Made by a program: the position numbers and the translations under genes. Source: Corynebacterium sp. BD556 (GTDB lineage Bacteria; Actinomycetota; Actinomycetes; Mycobacteriales; Mycobacteriaceae). Taken from it: a stretch of DNA of 64,000 nt. Shown in pieces: positions 1 to 10,765 of this stretch. Location: contig NZ_CP141643.1 in assembly GCF_038452275.1 (NCBI RefSeq), positions 2,108,001-2,172,000 on the forward strand, in the 5' to 3' direction. Below the pieces are notes generated by a model. The model made no database searches and was not told where the DNA came from. It worked only from the letters and a program-made list of their open reading frames with translations. Numbering within the stretch: the first letter of the stretch is position 1; the number at the start of each line of letters is the position of its first letter.

Positions 1-1648
1 CGGGCAGATGATGAGGCATAACTTTACCGGTGGCGTTGCGCGGTAGGGAATCGACGAAGTTGACGTCGCGCGGGACGGAGTGGTCGGCGAGGTTGTCGCG
101 GACCCAGTTGCGCACAGCGTCGGCGGTCAAGGCGCGGCCAGCGTCGTCATCGCTGCGCACGACCCACACGGCGACGCGCTTGAAGGTGTCCTCATCGTCG
201 ACGCCGCCGGAGTGCAGCTCAAAGATGCCGGGCATGCGCTCGAGCACCTCAGTGACCGATTGGGGGTGGACGTTTTCTCCGCCGACGATGATCATTTCGT
301 CGTTGCGGGAAAGGACGTTGAGGTGGCCGTCTTCGTCGAAGTAGCCGAGGTCGCCGATTTCTACCAAGCCGTTGATGCTTTCGATGCGTTTGGTGGGGTT
401 GGAGTAGCCTTTCAGGGCTGTTTCGTTGGTGAGGAAGATGCGGCCAACTTCGCCGTGGGGAACTTCGTTGCCGTTGTCGTCGTAAAGCCTCAGCACGGTC
501 CCGGGTGGGGTGACGCCGGCGACCGTGGGTTTTTTGGCGATCATCTCTGCTGTCGCGCAGGCGGCCAGGGCGAGTTCGGTGGAGCCGTAGTAGTTGGACA
601 AGATGGGGCCGAAGCGTGCGATGGTGCGCTCGACAAGGAGGGGCGTTAGGGCGTTGCCTGCGGAGGCGATGAAGCGCAGCGTGGAGGTGTCCCACTTTTC
701 GTTGTTTTCAAGGTCGAGCATTTGCTTGAAAAAAATTGGTGAGGAGACCATGCCGTCGCACCGAAAGGCTTGGATCTGGCGGAAGACGTTTTCGGGGTTG
801 AAGATGCGTTGCGTGATTACCGTACTTCGGGTTGCAAACGCCAGGTTGACGGCCGACCAACCCCAGGTGTGAAACATTGACGCTGTGATCTGCAGGCTCA
901 TTCCGGTTCGCCAGGGTGCGGCGCTGAGGTAGCCGCCGACGACTAGGGGCAAAACCGGTTCGGAACGCAACACGCCCTTGGGAATTCCGGATGTGCCGGA
1001 GGACATCAAGACGATGTCGCCGTGCTTTGGAAAAAGTGGGAGTTTGGGCAGGTTGTCGGTGCCGTCGAGGATGATGCGTTCAAGGCTTAAGTCCTCGCCG
1101 TGGTCGCGGGAGGTGTGTGCCCAGATGAGGCTGATGTTTTCGGTGTCTGCGGGGATGCGCTCGGCGAATTCGTCGTCGATGACGAGGATGTTGATGCCGG
1201 TTTCTTTGAATGTGCCGGCGAGCTGCTCGCGGGCCGAGCCGACGTTGAGCAGGTAAAGGGAGGCGCCGGCGTAGCCTTTGGCGGTCATCGGCAAGATGAT
1301 GCCGCGTCCGTTGCGTGCCATGACGCCGATGCGTAGTTGGTCGAGGCCGCGCTCCTGTTTGATTTTGAGGAGGCGGCGGGCGAGTGTTTTGGACTGGGCG
1401 GCGAGTTGGGAGTAGGTCAGTACCCCGTTGTCGTCGATAAGCGCGTTGCGCTCTGGCGCGGTGTTAATTCCGTGCTCGACTTCGCGGGCCGTGGTGAAGC
1501 GGTAGCGGGCGAGGGTGGCGCCTGCTGTGGGCAGGGCGCGGGGGTTGCCTTCCGTGCCGAGGATGCCGGCGCGGTTGGCGGCGGCGAAGAACTTGGCTAT
1601 GGAGGAGACGGTAAACGCGGCGCGTTGGACGGGGTTGAGTGGTGTCAT
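1..1648 (-). CDS. Acyl-CoA synthetase / AMP-dependent ligase, 3' end outside window
   Basis: Adenylate-forming enzyme that would activate a fatty or aromatic acid with ATP, usually to its CoA thioester. Reading the minus strand from ATG at 1648 (preceded by AAGGA) gives an open frame that runs off the window start. Seen are the P-loop-like motif MSSGTSGIPKG, the YYGSTE adenine-site motif, EIGDLGYFDEDGH and the C-terminal PRNATGKVMP hinge/lysine motif close to the window edge, so only a short tail is missing. It is more divergent than the three FadD proteins at 26542-32352. The substrate cannot be told from sequence. It is divergent from the SGNH hydrolase gene. Confidence 0.85.
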   Translation of the reverse strand, partial: MTPLNPVQRAAFTVSSIAKFFAAANRAGILGTEGNPRALPTAGATLARYRFTTAREVEHGINTAPERNALIDDNGVLTYSQLAAQSKTLARRLLKIKQERGLDQLRIGVMARNGRGIILPMTAKGYAGASLYLLNVGSAREQLAGTFKETGINILVIDDEFAERIPADTENISLIWAHTSRDHGEDLSLERIILDGTDNLPKLPLFPKHGDIVLMSSGTSGIPKGVLRSEPVLPLVVGGYLSAAPWRTGMSLQITASMFHTWGWSAVNLAFATRSTVITQRIFNPENVFRQIQAFRCDGMVSSPIFFKQMLDLENNEKWDTSTLRFIASAGNALTPLLVERTIARFGPILSNYYGSTELALAACATAEMIAKKPTVAGVTPPGTVLRLYDDNGNEVPHGEVGRIFLTNETALKGYSNPTKRIESINGLVEIGDLGYFDEDGHLNVLSRNDEMIIVGGENVHPQSVTEVLERMPGIFELHSGGVDDEDTFKRVAVWVVRSDDDAGRALTADAVRNWVRDNLADHSVPRDVNFVDSLPRNATGKVMPHHLP

Positions 1649-1858
1649 CACATTCCTTAGAACGTATTGGTATTCACATTATAGTCGTTTCCGTGGATCA
1701 ATTTCGTAGTTGAAAGTAGTTATTATTGCCGACTAGAGTTGTCAATGGTACTAATGGGACGTAGGTGGCACAACGCCGGGCTTACTCATGTAACGATCCT
1801 GCAACAGTGTCCGGATATAGTGGTCGAATTGGAAGCCCAGAAACCAGTAAGGAATGTT

Positions 1859-2695
1859 ATGGCTATCTCTTGCATCCGTCGCACCGTAGCAGCCCTCGGT
1901 GCCGCCGCACTGGCCGCCCTCGGCGGCCTGGCTGCCCCCGCGGCGCATGCCCAGGAGCGCAACATGGTGATCTTCGGCGACTCCGTCATCGCGGACCCCA
2001 ACGCTCCCCAGTGGCTGGCAGGCAAGCTTGGCCTCGATTCCCGCGGCTCCTCCGACGTCAACGTCTGGTGCCCGCAGAACCCGTCGAGCTGGGGTCGCCT
2101 CGCCGCGCAAAAGCTGGGCCTTGCTGCCTACGACTACTCCTGCAGCGGCACCACGACCATTTCTCCCGGCCCGCAACTTTTCTCTCAAGTTGATCGCGCG
2201 CTTCGCGACGGCGGGCTAAACCGCAACACCGCCCGCGTAATCATCTCCACCGGCTTCAACGACACCTACAACAACGACTCCCGCCCGGACGGGGCTGTCC
2301 GCGCCGACTTTGTCAACTACATGAGGCCGCAAATTGCCAAGATCCGCGCTGCCGCCCCGAACGCACGGATCCAGTTCGTCGGCTACCCGAAGGTGACAGC
2401 CGGCGATCGTGTTTGCCTGTTCCACATCGCACCGAACGTCGCGGACTCCACACCTTTCCCGCAGGTGAGGAAGTGGGAGGACCAGGCGCAGTGGATGATG
2501 GTCGACGCCGCTCGCGCCACCGGCACGGAGTTTGTGGACCTCAAGCCTTCCACCTGGAACAGCCACATGTGTGCCCCGGACCACCTGCGCATGTGGGCTG
2601 GTTTTGTTGATTTCTATGGCGGCCCGGGCAACCTGCCCATCCACGTCAACGCGCGCGGGCACCAGCACGTGGCCAACGTGATTGCTGGATCTTAA
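1859..2695 (+). CDS. Secreted SGNH/GDSL hydrolase
   Basis: Probable exported esterase or lipase acting in the envelope or outside the cell. The chosen ATG has AAGGA about 6 bases upstream and starts a Sec signal peptide (RR near residue 7, Ala/Leu core, AHA cleavage near 31). The longer frame from 1739 has no such features. The 278-residue protein shows IFGDS with nucleophile Ser42, the TGFND block (Asn134) and a C-terminal HVNARGH with His262. The Asp normally three residues before the His (DxxH) is not there (LPIH). Four or more Cys suggest disulfides. Substrate unknown; the neighbouring rhamnose and mycoloyltransferase genes suggest envelope lipids or glycan esters, which is inference. Confidence 0.85.
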   Translation: MAISCIRRTVAALGAAALAALGGLAAPAAHAQERNMVIFGDSVIADPNAPQWLAGKLGLDSRGSSDVNVWCPQNPSSWGRLAAQKLGLAAYDYSCSGTTTISPGPQLFSQVDRALRDGGLNRNTARVIISTGFNDTYNNDSRPDGAVRADFVNYMRPQIAKIRAAAPNARIQFVGYPKVTAGDRVCLFHIAPNVADSTPFPQVRKWEDQAQWMMVDAARATGTEFVDLKPSTWNSHMCAPDHLRMWAGFVDFYGGPGNLPIHVNARGHQHVANVIAGS

Positions 2696-2727
2696 GCAAA
2701 GGGAAAGCGTTTTCAACGAATTTTCAT

Positions 2728-2733
2728 TACCCT
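2728..2733 (+). promoter_or_regulatory. Candidate -10 box of a leaderless mscR transcript
   Basis: TACCCT lies seven bases before the ATG at 2741 and there is no Shine-Dalgarno sequence, the arrangement expected when transcription starts at the start codon. No convincing -35 was found. Confidence 0.45.
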
Positions 2734-2740
2734 TGTGGGC

Positions 2741-3847
2741 ATGACTGAAATTGTTTCTGGTGTCATTGCCCGCGAAAAGGGAGCCCCCGTCGAACTTGTG
2801 GAGATCCGCATACCCGACCCGGGCCCCCATGATGTAATAGTAAAAGTCCAGGCCACGGGTGTGTGCCACACCGATCTGGCGTACCGTGACGGCGATATCG
2901 CCGACGATTTTCCTTTCCTGCTGGGGCACGAAACGGCGGGTGTCGTTGAGTCCGTCGGCAGCGACGTCGAGCACGTCGCCGTCGGCGATTTTGTCGTCCT
3001 AAACTGGCGGGCAGTGTGTGGAGAGTGCCGCGCCTGCCGCAAAGGCGACACCAAGAACTGCTTCAACACCCACAACGCCTCCCAACCGATGACGCTCAAC
3101 GATGAGGCCGGCACTGTGTTAACCCCGGCCCTTGGGATCGGTTCCTTCGCGGATAAAACCCTGGTGCATGAGAAGCAATGCACAAAGGTTGACCCGCAGG
3201 CGGACCCCGCTGCCGCGGGCCTGCTCGGCTGCGGCATCATGGCCGGCTTGGGCGCGGCGGTCAACACCGGCGGAGTCCAGCGCGGCGAGTCCGTGGTGGT
3301 TTTTGGCCTCGGTGGCGTCGGTTTGGCCGCCGTTGCCGGCGCCCACTTGGCGGGCGCCACAACAATCATTGGGGTGGACCTGGATCAGCGCAAATGTGAC
3401 GCCGCCACCAAGACCTTCGGTGCCACCCACTCCATCTGTTCTCAGGGTATGAGCGAGGAGGAGGTCATCGAGGCCGTGCGCGCGTTAACAGGTGGATTCG
3501 GCACGGATGTCTCCATCGACGCTGTCGGGATTCAGCTAACCTGGCGCCAGGCTTTCTACTCTCGCGACCACGCCGGGCGCATGGTGATGGTGGGGGTTCC
3601 GAACATGACCGACCACATCGACATCCCCGCGATCGACGTCTATGGCCGCGGTGGTTCCATCAAGCCGGCGTGGTACGGGGACTGTTTGCCGGAGCGTGAT
3701 TTCCCGACCTACGTAGACCTGCACATGCAGGGTCGTTTCCCGCTCGACGAGTTCGTCTCCGAGCGCATCGGCCCGGCTGATGTGGAGGAAGCTTTTGCAA
3801 AGATGAAACGCGGCGACGTTTTGCGCAGCGTCGTCGAGTACAAGTAG
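2741..3847 (+). CDS. mscR: S-(hydroxymethyl)mycothiol dehydrogenase
   Basis: NAD-dependent, zinc-containing medium-chain alcohol dehydrogenase that oxidises the formaldehyde-mycothiol adduct (and can reduce S-nitrosomycothiol) in the cytoplasm. The 368-residue protein has catalytic-zinc ligands Cys42, His63 and Cys164, the structural-zinc cysteines 93, 96, 99 and 107, and the Rossmann motif GLGGVG at 189-194. The family signature [16 protein letters not shown] and the [12 protein letters not shown] segment near the C terminus match mycothiol-dependent enzymes better than glutathione-dependent ones. ATG 2741 is preferred to the in-frame GTG at 2735. It is followed after 13 bases by an MBL hydrolase, the usual partner, and the mycothiol gene mshA is also in the window. 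Confidence 0.95.
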   Translation: MTEIVSGVIAREKGAPVELVEIRIPDPGPHDVIVKVQATGVCHTDLAYRDGDIADDFPFLLGHETAGVVESVGSDVEHVAVGDFVVLNWRAVCGECRACRKGDTKNCFNTHNASQPMTLNDEAGTVLTPALGIGSFADKTLVHEKQCTKVDPQADPAAAGLLGCGIMAGLGAAVNTGGVQRGESVVVFGLGGVGLAAVAGAHLAGATTIIGVDLDQRKCDAATKTFGATHSICSQGMSEEEVIEAVRALTGGFGTDVSIDAVGIQLTWRQAFYSRDHAGRMVMVGVPNMTDHIDIPAIDVYGRGGSIKPAWYGDCLPERDFPTYVDLHMQGRFPLDEFVSERIGPADVEEAFAKMKRGDVLRSVVEYK

Positions 3848-3860
3848 GGAGGAAAAGCCA

Positions 3861-4487
3861 ATGTCTTTGCACATTGACAACGTTGTCACCTCCGGGCTGT
3901 TCAAGCTCGATGGCGGCGAATGGGAGGTGGACAATAACGTCTGGGTTGTCGGCGACGCCACGGAGGTCTACATCATTGATGCTGCTCACGATGCGCAGGC
4001 CATCGCGCGCGCTGTGGGGGATCGGCATGTCAAAGGGATTATCGCAACCCACGGCCACAACGATCACATCGATGTGGCCCCAGAATTGAGCACGCTGGTT
4101 GACGCCCCCGTGTACCTCCACCCCGGCGACGACATGCTTTGGCGTGAGGCGAACCCCGATTTCACCTTCACCCCCGTCGAGGACGGCCAGGTCTTTGACA
4201 TCGCCGGCACTCATCTAAAGGTTTTGTCCACCCCGGGTCACTCGCCGGGCTCCATCGTGCTTTACGCGCAGGAGGCAGAGGAGTTGTTCTCTGGGGATAC
4301 CCTCTTTCAGGGCGGGCCGGGGGCGACGGGGCGTTCCTACTCCTCCTTCGACACCATCATTGAGTCGTTGCAAAAGCGCGTGCTCGATCTGCCTTCCCAA
4401 ACGATCGTGCGCACCGGCCACGGTGACCACACGACCATTGGCCAGGAGGCCCCTCACCTGGAGGAATGGATCCGTCGCGGTTATTAA
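3861..4487 (+). CDS. MBL-fold hydrolase, probable S-formylmycothiol hydrolase
   Basis: Metallo-beta-lactamase-fold protein of 208 residues. Metal ligands are visible as THGHNDH (His64, His66, Asp68, His69), His127 in TPGHSPG, Asp146 in FSGDTLF and His187 or His190 in the C-terminal GHGDH, the full binuclear glyoxalase-II-type set. It starts 13 bases after mscR with an AGGAGG-like site, so the two are co-transcribed. From that partnership the likely reaction is hydrolysis of S-formylmycothiol to formate and mycothiol. The fold and metal site are seen directly; the substrate is inferred. Confidence 0.9.
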   Translation: MSLHIDNVVTSGLFKLDGGEWEVDNNVWVVGDATEVYIIDAAHDAQAIARAVGDRHVKGIIATHGHNDHIDVAPELSTLVDAPVYLHPGDDMLWREANPDFTFTPVEDGQVFDIAGTHLKVLSTPGHSPGSIVLYAQEAEELFSGDTLFQGGPGATGRSYSSFDTIIESLQKRVLDLPSQTIVRTGHGDHTTIGQEAPHLEEWIRRGY

Positions 4488-4531
4488 AACGCGCAGCCGG
4501 GTGTGTGGCAAACGGCACGCAAGTTCCGCGC

Positions 4532-4870
4532 CTAATCCCTATTGTCTGGCGTGATCGCGTTTTGCAGCGCGATCGCGCGGGCCAGTCGGGCGTAGCGCAG
4601 CTCTTGCTCGCGGAAGCGGGTCCAGGTGGACAATGTGGTGAAGAAAAAGGCGATGATCAGCACGTAAAGCATGAGGTCGGTGCCGCGGTCGACTCCGAGC
4701 CAATTGGCGATAACGGTGATGTCGTCGGGGCGCAGAATGGCCCAGACAGCGGCGAAAACTAACGTGACGAAGCCGATTTTCACCCAAGCTTTGGCATTTG
4801 CTTTACGACGGTTGGCGAAGAAGTACGCCACCAATCCCGCCGCAGCCAGAAGTAGAAGTACCTGGATCAT
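4532..4870 (-). CDS. DUF2304 small membrane protein
   Basis: A 112-residue protein with three predicted membrane helices (about 2-18, 30-46 and 66-84) and a charged C-terminal tail. DUF2304 proteins are commonly encoded beside GT2 polyprenyl-phosphate sugar transferases, and here the start overlaps the stop of such a gene by four bases (4867-4870). A membrane-anchoring or helper role for that glycosyltransferase is plausible but unproven. It is the last gene of the minus-strand rhamnose operon. Confidence 0.85.
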   Translation of the reverse strand: MIQVLLLLAAAGLVAYFFANRRKANAKAWVKIGFVTLVFAAVWAILRPDDITVIANWLGVDRGTDLMLYVLIIAFFFTTLSTWTRFREQELRYARLARAIALQNAITPDNRD

Positions 4871-5565
4871 GGCAGCCTCCGTGCAACGATTTCATCGGCC
4901 AAGATGTTGACGCCGTTGATGAGGGATTGCCCCTTGCTCATCGAATACTCGGTGTAGAGGATGTCGACGGGTTCCTCGGCGACCCGCCAATTCAACTTGT
5001 CGATCATGGCGACGATCTCCGAGGCGTGGGACATGCCGTTCATTCGGATGTTCATCTCTTGGGCCACCTTCAGGTTAAAGGCGCGCAGGCCATTGTGGGC
5101 GTCGCTAAGCCCTAGCCTGCGGGTGCGTGGAGAGAGGACAACAACAGTTTTAAGTACGGCGCGTTTGAGCCACGGAACTTCGGAATTTTCCTGGCCGGCG
5201 AAGCGGGTCCCCACCACGATGTCGATTGGTTCCTGACGCAGCCGGTTGACCATGCGAACGACGTCTTTGACCTGGTGTTGGCCGTCGGCGTCGAAGGTGA
5301 CAAAAAACTGTGCACCCGGCTGCGCGCGGGCGTATTCCACCCCGGTTTGGATCGCGGCGCCTTGGCCGAGGTTTACCGGGTGGCTCACCAGGTGGGCGCC
5401 GCCGGCAAGGATCGCGGTGGCCGAGTTGTCCCAGGAGCCGTCGTTGACCGCGACGATGTTCGGAAACGTCTTCCGGGCATGCGCGATAACCTGCTCGATG
5501 ACGGGCCCCTCGTTGAAGCAGGGGACGATCAGCCAGGTGTCCCGGAAGTCCTGCGTTGTTTTCAT
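4867..5565 (-). CDS. GT2 glycosyltransferase, polyprenyl-phosphate sugar synthase type
   Basis: Family 2 glycosyltransferase of the DPM-synthase class, which moves a sugar from a nucleotide donor to a polyprenyl phosphate or nascent glycan at the inner face of the membrane. Visible are IVPCFNEG near the start, VNDGSWDNS, the metal-binding FDADGQH and the VVGTRF region; no C-terminal membrane domain is present. The start is uncertain: ATG 5565 gives a normal N terminus (232 residues), while a GTG at 5613 would overlap the upstream gene; neither has a good ribosome site. Its overlap with the DUF2304 gene supports a joint function. Confidence 0.85.
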   Translation of the reverse strand: MKTTQDFRDTWLIVPCFNEGPVIEQVIAHARKTFPNIVAVNDGSWDNSATAILAGGAHLVSHPVNLGQGAAIQTGVEYARAQPGAQFFVTFDADGQHQVKDVVRMVNRLRQEPIDIVVGTRFAGQENSEVPWLKRAVLKTVVVLSPRTRRLGLSDAHNGLRAFNLKVAQEMNIRMNGMSHASEIVAMIDKLNWRVAEEPVDILYTEYSMSKGQSLINGVNILADEIVARRLP

Positions 5566-5578
5566 ACCAGCGACCAGA

Positions 5579-6397
5579 TTACCCCTCGCGGTGGAAAAGT
5601 TTGGCGTATACACGCGTGAGCACCGCGGTGGGCAAAAGGCGGTAAGCGGAGCGTATGAGGTAGTTTAGCCGCGCCCGAAAGGGGGAGACGAGGCCGTAAG
5701 AAACCAGGTTGCTTTGGAGCTGTTTCTCCGCGGCGAACATCTCTTTGCCGGTGCGGCGGGCGAATTGGGCGGCGTTGACCCGGAAAAAGGTAAGCGGTTC
5801 AGGCAGGTTGTGAAGCTGCTGGCCGGAAGCGATAAGGCGCGCCCACAGGTCGTAATCTTCCATGAAATGAACACCTTTGTAGCCGCCCACGTTTTTGACC
5901 TCCGCGGTGCGAAACATCACCGAGGGGTGGTTCAGGGGAGAGTTAATGCGGGCGTAGCGGGCTAGCGCGGCGTGGGTTTCGGGGAGGGCCCGGGTTTTTA
6001 ACTTAGAGCCGATCTGATCGTCCGTTTCGAACTCGGCAACCGCCGTCCCCAGGGCAGCAACCTCGGGGTGGTCCTCCAAAAAAGCGAGCTGGGTAGCAAG
6101 CCGGTCAGGTGCGGCGATGTCGTCGGTGTCGAGGCGCAGCACGTAGGTGGAGGAAATGGTGTCCAAACCCGCCTGCAGAGCCGGGCCGAGCCCGACGTTG
6201 ACGGGCAGGGCCACGGTGCGAACATCCCCCGCATAGGTTTGGACGGCCCGCTCAACCTCCGCGGAGACGGGGCCGTCGTAGACCAAGACGATCTCATCGG
6301 CCCGCCGTGTTTGCGAGAGCAAGGAATCAAGCGCGGCGGTCAGCTCCGCCACCGGGGTGTTCCGGTAGGCGGACAGGAGGGCAGAAACGGTGCTCAC
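5579..6397 (-). CDS. GT2 family glycosyltransferase
   Basis: Inverting GT-A glycosyltransferase of 272 residues. It has the N-terminal LLSAYRNT strand, LVYDGP, the DTDD metal-binding DXD motif, the HPSVMFR segment and FMEDYDLWARL, a signature of rhamnosyl- and galactosyl-type GT2 enzymes. It lies 11 bases after rmlA, so a dTDP-rhamnose donor is a reasonable guess. Acceptor and linkage cannot be read from sequence. No membrane helix is obvious, although the C-terminal RLNYLIRSAYRLLP stretch could lie on the membrane. Confidence 0.85.
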   Translation of the reverse strand: MSTVSALLSAYRNTPVAELTAALDSLLSQTRRADEIVLVYDGPVSAEVERAVQTYAGDVRTVALPVNVGLGPALQAGLDTISSTYVLRLDTDDIAAPDRLATQLAFLEDHPEVAALGTAVAEFETDDQIGSKLKTRALPETHAALARYARINSPLNHPSVMFRTAEVKNVGGYKGVHFMEDYDLWARLIASGQQLHNLPEPLTFFRVNAAQFARRTGKEMFAAEKQLQSNLVSYGLVSPFRARLNYLIRSAYRLLPTAVLTRVYAKLFHREG

Positions 6398-6408
6398 GGG
6401 CGCTTATC

Positions 6409-7272
6409 TTAGTCGCGGGCGGCGTCGAGAAGATAATGCCCGTAGCCAGATTTCAGTGTCGCCTGAGCAAGCGCGGTGAGCTCCGCGCGGGAAATGAACC
6501 CTTCCCTATAGGCGGCCACCTCGGGCGAACCGATGATGGTGCCGGTGCGCTTTTGGATCACCTCGACATAGGCGCTAGCTTCCGACATCGAATCGATCGT
6601 GCCGGTGTCCAACCACACATCACCTCGGTGCAGGCGATGGACTTTCAACCGGCCCGCCTGCAGATACGCCTCGTTGACGCTGGTGATTTCTAGCTCCCCG
6701 CGATCACTCGGCTCGACGGACTTGGCAATCTCGACGACACTGTTGTCGTAAAAATACAAACCAGCCACGGCGAAGTTAGAGCGCGGGTTGTCCGGTTTTT
6801 CCTCAATCGAGGTGGCGGTGCCGTCGGGGTTGAAAGAGACAACACCGTAGCGAGTTGGGTCGGACACCTCATAGGCGAAGATGGCGCCGCCGTCGACGTC
6901 GTGGATCCCGGCCAGAGTTTGGAAAAAGCCGGCGCCTTCGAAAATGTTGTCGCCGAGCACGAGCGCGACAGAATCCGCGCCGATAAAGTCCTCGCCGATG
7001 ATGAAGGCCTGGGCCAAACCGTCAGGGGAAGGTTGGATGGCGTAGTCGAGCATGATGCCGAACTGGGAGCCATCGCCAAGGAGGCGTCGAAAAGCGTGCG
7101 CGTCCTCAGGTGTCGTGATGACAAGGATTTCTCTCACACCCGCGCTGATGAGAGTGCTCAGCGGATAGTAGATCATCGGCTTGTCGTAGATGGGCATGAG
7201 CTGCTTCGAAATGCCCTGCGTGATCGGGTACAAGCGGGTGCCGGAGCCGCCAGCGAGAATGATGCCCTTCAT
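6409..7272 (-). CDS. rmlA: Glucose-1-phosphate thymidylyltransferase
   Basis: First enzyme of dTDP-L-rhamnose synthesis: dTTP plus glucose-1-phosphate gives dTDP-glucose and pyrophosphate. The 287 residues are the family length. The nucleotide-binding GGSGTRLYP begins at residue 8, followed by KPMIYYPL, the LGDNIF metal motif and the VEKP-type loop (IEEKPDNP). The product feeds RmlB and the RmlCD fusion. Its ATG overlaps the rmlCD stop by four bases (7269-7272), which implies coupled translation. Confidence 0.97.
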   Translation of the reverse strand: MKGIILAGGSGTRLYPITQGISKQLMPIYDKPMIYYPLSTLISAGVREILVITTPEDAHAFRRLLGDGSQFGIMLDYAIQPSPDGLAQAFIIGEDFIGADSVALVLGDNIFEGAGFFQTLAGIHDVDGGAIFAYEVSDPTRYGVVSFNPDGTATSIEEKPDNPRSNFAVAGLYFYDNSVVEIAKSVEPSDRGELEITSVNEAYLQAGRLKVHRLHRGDVWLDTGTIDSMSEASAYVEVIQKRTGTIIGSPEVAAYREGFISRAELTALAQATLKSGYGHYLLDAARD

Positions 7273-8588
7273 CGGTCCCCTAAATGCAGCGCGAGTTCGG
7301 CACGCCAGTTACTCGGCGTGAAACCGGTGGCCTTGATTTTGTCCAAAGAAAGCGTCGACTCCTTCGGGCGGGGTGCCTCCGGGCTCACCAGCTCGGCGTA
7401 CTGCTGCGTGCTCACCGGCACAACCTTACTGGCATCACTGCCGCAGCCGATGAATACCGCCATGGCAATTTCGTCGCGGGAGGCCACATCGCCGTCGGAA
7501 GATACGTTGTAGACACCGAACGGCGCACCGACTTTCAAAAGGTGCGCGATTGCCTTGGCCAGGTCTTCGGCGGAGGTGGGGCGACCGCGCTGGTCCGAGA
7601 TCACCTTCGGGCTCACCCCGCGCTCGCACAGATCCGCCATCGTGTCCATGAAGTTCGCGCCCTCCCCAAAGACCCATGAGGTGCGCACCACATAGTGTTT
7701 GCGGGCCAGTTGGGCGGCGAGATCGCCCGCGGCTTTCGACGCCCCATAAACCGACAGGGGAGAAGGAGCCTCATCTTCGGTGTGGACTTCGACCGTGCCA
7801 TCGAATATGTAGTCGCTGGAGACGTGAACCAAGGTCAGGTCATGTTCATTGGTTAGCCTTGTCAGCTCGGCGACGGCGCTGGAGTTGACTCGCCACGCTG
7901 TCGCTTGGTCAGCTTCGGCGCCGTTGACGTCGTTGTACGCCGCGCAGTTAATGACCGCCCAGTAGCGCGACCAGTCCACCCCGGACAGATCGGTAATGTC
8001 GAGCTGCGCGCGGCTGAAAAACTCCGCTTCCTTCTCGGAATAGATTCTTTGCAGTGCGCGACCAAGTTGGCCGTTGGCGCCCGTGACCAAAATGCGGCGC
8101 GGTTTGACCGGGGTGGCTGCGCGAAACGTGGGGTGGGTGCGGTCGGCTGCGGAAAGCTCAGTGGGCGCAAGCGGCCACTCGATGTCGTGGAGGGAGCAAT
8201 ACGCGTACTGCCCGTCGGGGTCGTAGCGCTCGTTGACGAGGTAGATGTAGCTTGTCGCATCTTCCAAAGCCTGGAAGCCGTTGGCCACGCCGCGGGGGAC
8301 GAACACTGCGGTGCCGGGCCCGATTTCCACGCCGTATTTCTCGCCGTAAGTTGGTGAGCCTTCCCGCATGTCTATCCACGCGCCGAACACGCGCCCGGCG
8401 GCGACGGAGACCCACTTATCCCAGGGTTCTGCATGCATGCCGCGGGTGGTGCCGCGTTTCGCGTTGAAACTGACGTTGTTTTGTACGGGCCGAAGCGCCT
8501 GCCCGGCCCAGTTCTCTTTGAACCATCCGCGGTTGTCGGCAAGGACGTTCAATTCGTGGATTTCGAGGCCTTCGATTGGAGTGCGCAT
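7269..8588 (-). CDS. rmlCD: Fused dTDP-4-dehydrorhamnose 3,5-epimerase / reductase
   Basis: One 439-residue protein carrying two steps of rhamnose synthesis. Residues 1-160 are the RmlC cupin: RGMHAE carries the presumed catalytic His52, and LVNERYDP lies at the active site. Residues 165-439 are the RmlD short-chain reductase: TGANGQLG at 169-176 binds [13 protein letters not shown] at 257-264, and YGASK supplies Tyr281 and Lys285. Such fusions are known in corynebacteria, so this is characteristic rather than novel. It sits two bases after rmlB and overlaps rmlA. Confidence 0.96.
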   Translation of the reverse strand: MRTPIEGLEIHELNVLADNRGWFKENWAGQALRPVQNNVSFNAKRGTTRGMHAEPWDKWVSVAAGRVFGAWIDMREGSPTYGEKYGVEIGPGTAVFVPRGVANGFQALEDATSYIYLVNERYDPDGQYAYCSLHDIEWPLAPTELSAADRTHPTFRAATPVKPRRILVTGANGQLGRALQRIYSEKEAEFFSRAQLDITDLSGVDWSRYWAVINCAAYNDVNGAEADQATAWRVNSSAVAELTRLTNEHDLTLVHVSSDYIFDGTVEVHTEDEAPSPLSVYGASKAAGDLAAQLARKHYVVRTSWVFGEGANFMDTMADLCERGVSPKVISDQRGRPTSAEDLAKAIAHLLKVGAPFGVYNVSSDGDVASRDEIAMAVFIGCGSDASKVVPVSTQQYAELVSPEAPRPKESTLSLDKIKATGFTPSNWRAELALHLGDR

Positions 8589-8590
8589 CC

Positions 8591-9586
<996 letters not shown>

Positions 9587-10765
9587 CTATACGGAGCGTG
9601 CCAGACCCGCCGCGTGGACCGCGCAGCCGACGATAGGTCCGGCGAATAAGGCGGCGATAACGGTGGTGGGCACACTATAAGGCAGCAGGAAAAGAAGCGC
9701 GAAGGCGACGACTGAGGCCACGACCCAGCCGGCGACGTACCAGCCGTGACTTTCCTGGGCGAGCACCGCGACGCCCGTAATCATCAGCGCGCCCATAAAC
9801 GCCGAAGCGAAGGTGAGAAAACCTAGCGTGATCCCGTCGACAAATAACTCCGGTTTGAAAGCGAGCCGTAAAACCGCCGGGCCGAGCAAGTAAGCGGCAC
9901 CGAAACCGACTATTCCGACGCCGAGGACGATTCCGATTGGGGCGGCAAGGGCGGCGAAGATCCGCTCACGCTGCTCCACAAACCGCACCACCAGCGCGGC
10001 TTGGAAGCGTTGCAGCGGCACGAGCACGGGGGCGCGGGTGAGCATGACCGCGTTGATGGTCGCTGCGACCACCGCGCCTTCGGACAGGTCGAAAGCTGCG
10101 TTGGCCGCCGTGGGAAAACCCGTGATCAACGCTGCGGATGCGCCCGAGGCCAGCATTGCGGAACCGACGCGCCGGGCAAAGACACGCTTGTCGACGTCCA
10201 CCCTCGCCCGCACTTTATTTCGCAAAAACAGCACCCAGCTCAGCGCCCCAACTACGGTGATGAACAAGAATGCCTCAAGCCCCCACCCGGCCCACCAGGC
10301 CACCACCGCCAAGACCAGTCTGATTCCCGAGTCGAAGGCGATGAGCCCGGCGTAGCGCTCCCACAGCTTCGCCCCACTCAAAACCCCGGAAAGGACAGCC
10401 TGGAAGACGTAGCTGATTAAGCCGAAAAGCAGCAGGGCGGTTGCCTGCGCGGTGTCGGTGGGCACAACCTTGACCATGAAGGCGCTGCCAGCGAGAAGGG
10501 CGGCGGCGAAGACAGCCAGGGAGAGGAACTGGCCGGTGCGCCACGGGGAGGCGTCGCCAAGCGTGCCCGTGTCGCGCTGCGTTGCCACGGCGCGGGTGGT
10601 TTCGTGAGTGATGCCGTCGATCAGTCCGGCGGACGCGAAAAACAATCCCCAGAAGGCCGCGAAATAGCGGTAATCCGTCGCAGCATCCAAAGCCCAGCTG
10701 GCCACCCACAAAACGACAAAGCCCGACAGGGCCGCAAAAACCGTAGCAAGCGACAGACTTCTCAC
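9587..10765 (-). CDS. Polytopic membrane protein, probable MOP-type flippase
   Basis: A 392-residue, very hydrophobic protein with roughly ten to twelve predicted membrane helices and few charged residues, consistent with the MOP/Wzx-like lipid-linked saccharide exporter superfamily, though no single motif proves it. I chose GTG 10765: GGAG lies six bases upstream and GTG overlaps the TGA of the M1 peptidase gene (GTGA), giving coupled translation. A longer start at 10798 would overlap by 37 bases. Position at the head of the rml genes suggests it moves a rhamnose-containing lipid-linked intermediate across the membrane; that is inference. Confidence 0.7.
   Translation of the reverse strand: MRSLSLATVFAALSGFVVLWVASWALDAATDYRYFAAFWGLFFASAGLIDGITHETTRAVATQRDTGTLGDASPWRTGQFLSLAVFAAALLAGSAFMVKVVPTDTAQATALLLFGLISYVFQAVLSGVLSGAKLWERYAGLIAFDSGIRLVLAVVAWWAGWGLEAFLFITVVGALSWVLFLRNKVRARVDVDKRVFARRVGSAMLASGASAALITGFPTAANAAFDLSEGAVVAATINAVMLTRAPVLVPLQRFQAALVVRFVEQRERIFAALAAPIGIVLGVGIVGFGAAYLLGPAVLRLAFKPELFVDGITLGFLTFASAFMGALMITGVAVLAQESHGWYVAGWVVASVVAFALLFLLPYSVPTTVIAALFAGPIVGCAVHAAGLARSV

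Noticed and set aside
80..649. Open plus-strand frame of 189 codons at the window start
   Set aside because: It is the antisense of the acyl-CoA synthetase, whose minus-strand frame contains all adenylation motifs.
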